44,938 nt of DNA, taken from NCBI GenBank assembly GCA_030608385.1, contig JAUWEG010000008.1, positions 1 through 44,938 of the forward strand. The letters are read 5' to 3'. Positions 39,656 through 44,938 of the stretch are shown here, in pieces (within the stretch, counting starts at the first letter, position 1; the number at the start of each line of letters is the position of its first letter). A model generated the notes under the pieces. That model searched no databases. It was not told where the DNA came from and saw only the letters and a list, made by a program, of their open reading frames with translations. Position numbers and translations under genes: made by a program. This DNA comes from Candidatus Heimdallarchaeota archaeon (lineage in GTDB: Archaea; Asgardarchaeota; Heimdallarchaeia; Heimdallarchaeales; Heimdallarchaeaceae).

Positions 39656-41386
39656 TTACTCACTCATATCTTTCATTATATCATAGATCTCTTTTTCTGC
39701 TTCTTCAGCTTCTTCAGGTATAGCATAAATAGTTCCTAAAAGAGAAGCTCTGTATTGAATCTTTGCTGCCATTTCTACTTGTTGACACACAGTCCAAGCT
39801 TGGTCCAAATCTGAACCACAAGCCACATTACCATGGTTTGCTATAAATACAGCGAGATTTTCTCCTAAAGCTGCAACAGCATTATCAGCTAGTTCATCAG
39901 TACCAGCCATACCAAATTCTGCAACTTCACATCCTCCAATGAAAGGAATAACTTCATCGACAATTGGACCTATTGGCATTCTAGCAATTGATAAAACTGT
40001 AGAATAAGGAGCATGAGAATGAACTATTGATTTGATATCTCCTCTAGCTTTATAGATTGCTAAGTGCACTCTTTTTTCAGAAGTAGGATTTCTTCTACCT
40101 ATTATGGTATCTCCATTGCTATCAATTAAGACAATATCTTCGATATCCATCTCATCATATTTAACTGAACTAGGAGTTACAAGAAACGCATCTTGACCAT
40201 TGGGCAATTTAACTCTAACTGAAACATTTCCAGCAGTTCCAACAATATATTCCCTTCTGATCATCTCATTGCAAACATCGATCATCTGTTGTATTTTTCC
40301 TTCATAATGGTAAAGAGAAGGTTGAATGTCTTCGAGTTCTTGAGTCTGATCATATTGCTTCTGAACGGCTGTATAACCCTCCAAAACTTCCGGATTCATG
40401 ATATTTTCAGGAATCTCTTTGTTGAGAATTTGTTTGATTCCATCCACCATCATCATTGCATGTCGATGATTAGTATCAGAAGTATCACCTCCTATGTGAG
40501 GGGTGACAATCACATTATCTAACTCAAGGAATTCATTGTCTTGATCAACAGGTTCAACTGAGAAAACATCTAGGGCAGCACCTGCTATTTTTTTCTCTTT
40601 CAAGGCATCTAGTAGAGCATACTCGTCCACTACTGAAGCTCTGGCTGTATTAATAAACAAAGAATGTTCTTGCATCAGAGCAATCTGTTCTTCACCAATC
40701 ATATTGTCTGTTTCATCAATAGGTGAACAATGAACAGTTATTATGTCTGATTTTGACATAAGGGTGTTTAATTCAACTTCTTCTCCTTGAATAGCATTTA
40801 ATCGTGTTGGATTCACATAAGGGTCATAAACAAGGAATTTAACTCTGAAAGGAAGCAAAAGTTTAGCCACAGTAAAGCCTATTCTACCTAAACCTACTAT
40901 CCCTATTGTTTTCCCTTGAAGTTCAAATCCTTTGAATTCATTATAGTATTTGATATAATCAGCGAAATCATTTACTTCAAACTTATTTTCCGTGTGTAAG
41001 ACTCTTTCAATAGAATGTAATTTTCTTGCTAAGGAAAGTATTAACCCAACAGTCAATTCTGCTACAGATACTGTATTTCGATTAGGAGCGAAAAGAACAG
41101 GAATTCCCTTTGCTGTTGCTGTTTCTAAATCTATATTGTTTGGATCCCCACGAGTTGAACCTATTATCTTTAAATCAATATTTTCTAAAACAGTTTTTTT
41201 GACGTTATCTCCCTCACAAATGAATATTTCTGCACCTATTTCCTTTATCTTCTGGATAAGATCTTCATCATTGAAATAAAGGTTACTTGTCTCTCTCCAA
41301 CTCTCGTAAACTATTTCATCCCCTATAATTTTCTTAAGTTCTTCAAGAGCTTCTGGTGAGAATTCAGCTGTTATGTATGCTTTCAT
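39656..41386 (-). CDS. Fusion of D-2-hydroxyacid dehydrogenase and FucA-type class II aldolase
   Basis: 576 residues, two complete enzymes on one chain. Residues 1-330 are a PGDH-like D-2-hydroxyacid dehydrogenase: GKTIGIVGLGRIG Rossmann motif, NTARASVVDE with the catalytic Arg, and VTPHIGGDT with the catalytic His. Residues 360-576 are a class II aldolase/adducin domain close to L-fuculose-1-phosphate aldolase: GTAGNVSVR phosphate site, TSEKRVHLAIY with the catalytic Glu, VHSHAPYS and ANHGNVACG with the three zinc His. A 30-residue linker joins them. It could cleave a sugar phosphate and reduce or oxidise the resulting 2-oxo/2-hydroxy acid without release, though this is not known. It begins 20 nt after the SCP2 gene, probably in one operon. 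Confidence 0.9.
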   Translation of the reverse strand: MKAYITAEFSPEALEELKKIIGDEIVYESWRETSNLYFNDEDLIQKIKEIGAEIFICEGDNVKKTVLENIDLKIIGSTRGDPNNIDLETATAKGIPVLFAPNRNTVSVAELTVGLILSLARKLHSIERVLHTENKFEVNDFADYIKYYNEFKGFELQGKTIGIVGLGRIGFTVAKLLLPFRVKFLVYDPYVNPTRLNAIQGEEVELNTLMSKSDIITVHCSPIDETDNMIGEEQIALMQEHSLFINTARASVVDEYALLDALKEKKIAGAALDVFSVEPVDQDNEFLELDNVIVTPHIGGDTSDTNHRHAMMMVDGIKQILNKEIPENIMNPEVLEGYTAVQKQYDQTQELEDIQPSLYHYEGKIQQMIDVCNEMIRREYIVGTAGNVSVRVKLPNGQDAFLVTPSSVKYDEMDIEDIVLIDSNGDTIIGRRNPTSEKRVHLAIYKARGDIKSIVHSHAPYSTVLSIARMPIGPIVDEVIPFIGGCEVAEFGMAGTDELADNAVAALGENLAVFIANHGNVACGSDLDQAWTVCQQVEMAAKIQYRASLLGTIYAIPEEAEEAEKEIYDIMKDMSE

Positions 41387-41405
41387 TTTTTTTCACACTT
41401 TGATT

Positions 41406-42221
41406 CTAGAACATTAACTTCCTAAGTTTAAGCATGTTTTTCATTTCGCCTTTAACTTCAAGATTGCCACTAGAATAGGCCTTGACAGGATTTATCTTCT
41501 TTGTCATCATTTTAACAAAAACAGTTGAATCCATTTTAACTTGAACGGCTGCTTCTTCGTCAACACCTTCTGAGAGTTCTATTCCTTCTCCTCCATTTAT
41601 TTTGAATAAGTAGGATTTAGAGATATCTGGAAAAGTCATCATCAATGTGTTATACCAATTGCGAAAAGCTTTCATGACCTTTTCAGTATTATATCTATCA
41701 ACTATACTCTGAAGACCATCTTCGTATGTGAAATCACTAGAAGAAATATCATCCATTTTTACAGCTTTTGCAGGTTTAGCTTTCTCGACTGGCTTAACTA
41801 TAGATTTCTTGACCTCTTTGACAACAGCTTTTTGTGTAGTTTTTTCCTTGTGACTTACTTCTTCTTCTACTTTCCTAGGACCTTCTGGTCTTATAATCTG
41901 CAATCTACTTCGACTACCAGAAGTAAGATAAGAACCAACTTCCGAAAATTCTCGTTCTATATCATATTCTTCTATACTTCCTTTCATTTGCAATGATTTA
42001 ATAGCTCCAAAACAGCCTAAAACCAATAAAGCAAATCCAAGAAAGGCAAACACATAGATGAATATTGATAGCAAAGTAGAATATTGTGGAATAGTTGCTT
42101 CATATTCAAGAAGTTTGGAAATTAATGCAACAGCTAGACCTAATAATCCTAAACCAGTTACAAGAAGAGCAAAAACTGTTATCTGATTATTAACAACTTT
42201 GTGTCTAATTCTGTGAACCAT
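41406..42221 (-). CDS. Membrane-anchored SCP2-like lipid-binding protein
   Basis: 271 residues from Met13 of the track ORF: the ATG at 42221 has an ATTTTAAAA element 25 nt upstream, while the GTG at 42257 has none. Two membrane helices (about 17-40 and 55-80 of this start) are followed by a long charged Lys/Glu linker (VSHKEKTTQKAVVKEVKKS) and a C-terminal SCP2 sterol-carrier-type domain (about 165-271) ending MDSTVFVKMMTKKINPVKAYSSGNLEVKGEMKNMLKLRKLM, the diagnostic family block. The domain faces the cytoplasm by charge bias. It should bind a lipid or acyl-CoA in a hydrophobic tunnel. A link to the megasynthase product is possible but unproven. Confidence 0.8.
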   Translation of the reverse strand: MVHRIRHKVVNNQITVFALLVTGLGLLGLAVALISKLLEYEATIPQYSTLLSIFIYVFAFLGFALLVLGCFGAIKSLQMKGSIEEYDIEREFSEVGSYLTSGSRSRLQIIRPEGPRKVEEEVSHKEKTTQKAVVKEVKKSIVKPVEKAKPAKAVKMDDISSSDFTYEDGLQSIVDRYNTEKVMKAFRNWYNTLMMTFPDISKSYLFKINGGEGIELSEGVDEEAAVQVKMDSTVFVKMMTKKINPVKAYSSGNLEVKGEMKNMLKLRKLMF

Positions 42222-42420
42222 AAGATATTCTCGAGTTTGAGTTTTAAAATGTTTCACAGAAAATTTGTTTTTCCTCTATCTGGTAGAAATTTTTGCCGAG
42301 TTTATATTCTAAAGTACTTATAATATTAGTAGAAGCTAGCAAATTATCCTAATAGCTGCATTATCCCCATCTTTTATGTCTATGTAGCTAGCTTCTCTCC
42401 CCTAAACCTTCAGTTTTAAC

Positions 42421-42702
42421 TTATCCTCCAGAGATAAAAGGAATGATAGAGATTACTTGATCTGCTTTGACAATGGTTGTTTCAAGATCATCTTTTTTGA
42501 TGTTATCTTTGTCTAGTTGTATGAAGTAAAACTCTCTTATTCTCCCATCAGTATAGAGTAATTTTTCTAGTTCTGGACCATATTTAGAAACAAAAATATC
42601 CAATGCTTTAGTAATAGTTATTTTATCTTGAACGCTTAAAATAACATATCTTTCTTTAGTTATTGTTCTTATCTGTCCAAAGCACTGAACTGAAATCTCC
42701 AT
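42421..42702 (-). CDS. MoaD/ThiS/SAMP-like ubiquitin-fold sulfur carrier
   Basis: 93 residues, the typical beta-grasp size, ending IIPFISGG. The C-terminal Gly-Gly is what an E1-like enzyme adenylates to form a thiocarboxylate or an isopeptide. MoaD works in molybdopterin/tungstopterin synthesis, ThiS in thiamine synthesis, SAMPs in protein tagging; they cannot be told apart here. The insertion around LYTDGRIREFYFIQLDKDNIKKDDLE is longer than in bacterial MoaD. The AOR in this window needs tungstopterin, which makes MoaD a natural reading. TATA-like CTTAAATA lies 25 nt upstream. No E1 (MoeB/UbaA) gene nearby. Confidence 0.8.
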   Translation of the reverse strand: MEISVQCFGQIRTITKERYVILSVQDKITITKALDIFVSKYGPELEKLLYTDGRIREFYFIQLDKDNIKKDDLETTIVKADQVISIIPFISGG

Positions 42703-42743
42703 GTTTTTACCTCTCTCTCGTATTATTTAAGAACTATCTTCAA

Positions 42744-43304
42744 TCAAATTTTCTCCATAAATTTATTTTTGATTTCTTTAGGTTGCCAAGGGATATTTTC
42801 TAAATTCTCAATATCTTCTTCTACATTTATGTGCAAAACAGTTGTTTGTTTGCTGGTTAGAAGAATTTCAAAGGCTTCAAGTAATTTTGAAGGACTTTTG
42901 ATCGAGTTTAAACTCCCATAATGTTGAATTCCAAATCCTTCCAACAGTTTGAGATAATCTACAGTTGACGAAACAGTTTCTTGCCCTCCAGTAGTTGCAT
43001 AGATCGCGTTATCTAATATGATTATTTTGAGGTTGGGAGGTTTGTAATTTCCTATGGTGGTCATTGAGCTCAAACCCATTAAGAAATTTCCATCACCTGT
43101 TATAACTAATACTTGTTTCTCTGGTTGTGCTAATGCTAGCCCTAAGCCAATAGACATGGGTAACCCCATACTCCCTCTAAGATAGACTTGAGGTTGAGGT
43201 AAAAAGTTGTAAGCTTGCCGACTGACATTACCATTTGAACTAACAATAAGTGTATCATCGGAGATAAATTCTTTTAGAGATGCGATGACTTCTTTACCTC
43301 TCAT
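42744..43304 (-). CDS. comE: Sulfopyruvate/phosphonopyruvate decarboxylase-type beta subunit (TPP-binding)
   Basis: 186 residues, the TPP-binding half of a two-subunit decarboxylase. Seen: RGSMGLPMSIGLGLALAQPEKQVLVITGDGNFLMGLSSMTTI, with the GDG...N thiamine-pyrophosphate Mg motif, and IIILDNAIYATTGGQETV typical of ComE. It pairs with the alpha subunit directly upstream: the alpha stop and this ATG share one base (TGATG), so they are translated together. In methanogens ComDE decarboxylates sulfopyruvate to sulfoacetaldehyde in coenzyme M synthesis; phosphonopyruvate decarboxylase is the closest alternative. I prefer ComE because the two halves are separate genes. Confidence 0.78.
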   Translation of the reverse strand: MRGKEVIASLKEFISDDTLIVSSNGNVSRQAYNFLPQPQVYLRGSMGLPMSIGLGLALAQPEKQVLVITGDGNFLMGLSSMTTIGNYKPPNLKIIILDNAIYATTGGQETVSSTVDYLKLLEGFGIQHYGSLNSIKSPSKLLEAFEILLTSKQTTVLHINVEEDIENLENIPWQPKEIKNKFMEKI

Positions 43305-43798
43305 CAGATAATAACCCCCTTTTCAACAAGAATACAAACTACAGAAGAATCTTCTTTCATACGCTCCAAAGCTTCATCTAGAATTTTTCTCCAATTTTCT
43401 CCTTTCATGTTCCAATAAGGAATTCCATAAGCATTCAGAACAGCTTCAGTAACATTCCCCATTATAACATGTTCAGGAAAGGTTTTATCAGGTTCAAGCC
43501 CGCGATAACTGACAAATATCAATAGGGGAATCTCATAGAGTTGAGCAAGGGAGGTAAAAGCATCTCCGATCGTAGCTAAACCAGAATTTTGTATAATCAA
43601 GAAGCAATTCTTTTTTCCAAGATAATAACCACAAGCGATACCAACAGCTTCATCCTCTCTAGTTGCGGCAATATACTGTATATCAGCACTTTTGTCAAGC
43701 TCAATAAGGAGCTCTTTAAAATAGGAACAAGGAACACCAGTTGAGAGCTCAAAATTGTTCTCAGAGAGATAATTCAGAATATCAATAGATTTGATCAT
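43304..43798 (-). CDS. comD: Sulfopyruvate/phosphonopyruvate decarboxylase-type alpha subunit (TPP PYR domain)
   Basis: 164 residues from Met12 of the track ORF. The ATG at 43798 has GGAG 8 nt upstream, and a TATA-like TTTATATC (43833-43840) lies inside the track's longer GTG version, excluding it. The PYR-type domain has STGVPCSYFKELL, AATREDEAVGIACGYYLGKKNCFLIIQNSGL (Glu that activates the thiamine ring is in TREDEA) and MGNVTEAVLNAYGIPYW. It forms the active site with the beta subunit. ComD usually has VPC; phosphonopyruvate decarboxylase usually has GVPDS, and here GVPCS mixes both, so the substrate is uncertain. Confidence 0.78.
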   Translation of the reverse strand: MIKSIDILNYLSENNFELSTGVPCSYFKELLIELDKSADIQYIAATREDEAVGIACGYYLGKKNCFLIIQNSGLATIGDAFTSLAQLYEIPLLIFVSYRGLEPDKTFPEHVIMGNVTEAVLNAYGIPYWNMKGENWRKILDEALERMKEDSSVVCILVEKGVII

Positions 43799-43832
43799 AA
43801 AGATTACTCCAACAAGATGAGAAACTTTCACA

Positions 43833-43840
43833 GATATAAA
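43833..43840 (-). promoter_or_regulatory. TATA-like core for the comDE-type operon
   Basis: TTTATATC on the minus strand, predicting a start near 43810 and a 12-nt leader with a GGAG site before the ATG at 43798. Confidence 0.55.
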
Positions 43841-43879
43841 TAAATTAGTATGTAGAAAAACTAAAAGAAAATTAAATAA

Positions 43880-44443
43880 TTACTTATTTTCAACAGTCAT
43901 TTTTTCAAAATAAGCAGAAATATTTTCGGTTAAAATATTGAAAACAGACTCAACGTTCAGACCAGTCTTAGCAGAGGTTTCAACGTAAGGAATGTAAAAA
44001 CCAGACCATTCAGAAAGCTGATCAGCATATTCTTGAGCATACTCTTTTGGCACAGCATTAGGTGTACTTTCACGAAGATCAGCCTTATTTCCAATTAAAA
44101 CAAGTGGAACTATACGGTTCTTATTGTTACGGATAAGCTCATGCAACCAATTGGGAAGAATAGAATAAGTTTCAGGACGAGAAATATCAAAAATTAATAA
44201 TGCACCAGCTGTTCCACGATAGTAAACTTCACGAACGGCTGAAAATCTCTGTTGTCCAGCTAAATCCCAAATCTGTAGTGTGTAATCAACGTTCTTATGG
44301 ATCATTTTTTTGACAGCAAAGTCAGCGCCTATGGTCATCATGTACCCCTCTTTGAAACTCTCTCCTAGGTAAGTTCGACGTATACTTGTCTTACCGACTG
44401 CGCCTTCTCCTAGCAACGAAATTTTGAAAATTCTTTGGCTCAC
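43880..44443 (-). CDS. Small GTPase, Rab/Ras-like
   Basis: 187 residues. All five G motifs are present: GEGAVGKTS (12-20), switch I Thr in MMTIGADF (37), WDLAGQQRF (59-67, with the catalytic Gln), GNKADL, and ETSAKTG. WDLAGQQRF with GADF is nearest to Rab. The sequence ends EKMTVENK without a prenylation Cys, as in other Asgard G proteins, so membrane contact would need partners. The start is GTG at 44443 with GGTG 6 nt upstream. It is an eukaryotic-signature protein and points strongly to an Asgard host. A poly-AT stretch of 200 nt separates it from the next gene upstream. Confidence 0.92.
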   Translation of the reverse strand: MSQRIFKISLLGEGAVGKTSIRRTYLGESFKEGYMMTIGADFAVKKMIHKNVDYTLQIWDLAGQQRFSAVREVYYRGTAGALLIFDISRPETYSILPNWLHELIRNNKNRIVPLVLIGNKADLRESTPNAVPKEYAQEYADQLSEWSGFYIPYVETSAKTGLNVESVFNILTENISAYFEKMTVENK

Positions 44444-44642
44444 TATTACACCACTTTCCTATAGTATTTTCTCTCTTCCATACTTTTAAATGATTTGTTA
44501 GAGGGAAGGGGTTAATATTGACTAATTTAAAAGTTACTGGTCTCAATTTGTTCAATTAAACTTAAAAAAAAAGTCTAGTTTTAATAAATAATTAAAAAGA
44601 GAGAGGAAAAAAAGGTAGAGTTTGAATTTGTTCTGAAATATC
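44444..44642. other. 199-nt AT-rich intergenic region
   Basis: No ORF. It holds a minus-strand AAAATACTAT-type TATA element (44459-44470) for the Rab-like gene and several A- or T-runs; probably the end of transcription for the surface protein. Confidence 0.3.
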
Positions 44643-44938
44643 TTATGTTTTGTTTCTTTTCTTTCTTTGTAAGGTTATGACTCCAAAAGTTATCAGTACA
44701 GGAATTCCAGCTATCCATCCAAAAGGTACATTAACTAGTATATTTTCATCTGTAATTTCTAACGAAATTTCAGCTTGATCTACATCCGCATCAGATTTCA
44801 ACCTAAATTTTAATTCATATGAGCTAAGTACTCCCCATTCTTTATTGTATGTCACTGTCGCTTCTTCGTCAATCTCATAATTTCCACCAAAGAAACCAGA
44901 GAATTTCACATGAACTTCTGTAGCAATTGAAAATACCT
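44643..44938 (-). CDS. C-terminal fragment of a membrane-anchored surface protein (5' end off window)
   Basis: The frame stays open past the track's GTG at 44909 to the window edge, so this is a truncated gene, with about 98 codons visible. The visible part is beta-rich (TVTYNKEWGVLSSYELKFRLKSDADVDQAEISLEITDENILV), then one membrane helix (PFGWIAGIPVLITFGVITL) and the basic tail QRKKRNKT. The basic end should be cytoplasmic, so the protein body lies outside. The anchoring resembles that of the phosphatase and solute-binding protein in this window. No family recognised. Confidence 0.6.
   Translation of the reverse strand, partial: VFSIATEVHVKFSGFFGGNYEIDEEATVTYNKEWGVLSSYELKFRLKSDADVDQAEISLEITDENILVNVPFGWIAGIPVLITFGVITLQRKKRNKT

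Overview
The window (about 33% GC by eye, tightly packed, no introns) looks like a piece of an Asgard archaeal genome. The evidence is archaeal NreA with a PCNA-binding tail, TATA-box promoters feeding leaderless mRNAs, a tungsten-type aldehyde:ferredoxin oxidoreductase, split sulfopyruvate-decarboxylase-type genes, and three small GTPases of different eukaryote-like families (Rag/Gtr-like, Arf-like, Rab-like). I cannot place it below Asgard level from sequence reading alone, and I saw no tRNA, rRNA, CRISPR array or insertion sequence.

Region 1 (1-3016): two tandem, minus-strand copies of a surface-anchored purple-acid-phosphatase-like enzyme and a small membrane protein, produced by a 1.66-kb duplication. 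The first copy is cut by the window edge.

Region 2 (3086-18325), the highlight: what reads as a complete, self-contained fatty-acid/polyketide synthesis locus. It has a biotin protein ligase, an acyl-CoA carboxylase in three separate subunits (carboxyltransferase, biotin carrier, biotin carboxylase), a 3350-residue single-chain megasynthase (degenerate ER, ER, KS, AT, second KS, ACP, ACP, KR, DH, phosphopantetheinyl transferase) and an alpha/beta hydrolase that overlaps it by 4 nt. The inferred logic is: biotin ligase loads the carrier, the carboxylase makes malonyl-CoA, the AT loads it, KS/KR/DH/ER elongate and reduce, the built-in PPTase activates the ACPs, and the hydrolase could release the chain. 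Archaea are generally thought to lack ACP-dependent fatty acid synthesis. Both ACPs carry Thr where the phosphopantetheine Ser should be.

Region 3 (18405-29734): a YcaQ-type DNA glycosylase and NreA (DNA repair), Gtr-like and Arf-like GTPases, two VOC proteins, an AOR, an Ldh2-family dehydrogenase, a multi-pass membrane protein with a soluble profilin/longin-like tail, and a wHTH/membrane-protein pair.

Region 4 (29867-36011), accessory in character: a large Lrp/AsnC-like regulator, a secreted protein made of perfect 16-residue repeats, a lone membrane-tethered substrate-binding protein, two orphan hypotheticals, and three hairpin-rich intergenic stretches that may be non-coding RNAs.

Region 5 (36012-44938): an aldo/keto reductase divergent from an FGGY sugar kinase, a membrane protein, a fused 2-hydroxyacid dehydrogenase/FucA-type aldolase, a membrane-anchored SCP2 lipid-binding protein, a MoaD/ThiS-like protein, a ComDE-type TPP decarboxylase, a Rab-like GTPase and the end of a surface protein.

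Across the window many genes share a TATA-like core centred 25.5-27.5 nt upstream of the start codon. This spacing was used to choose several starts, including GTG starts.
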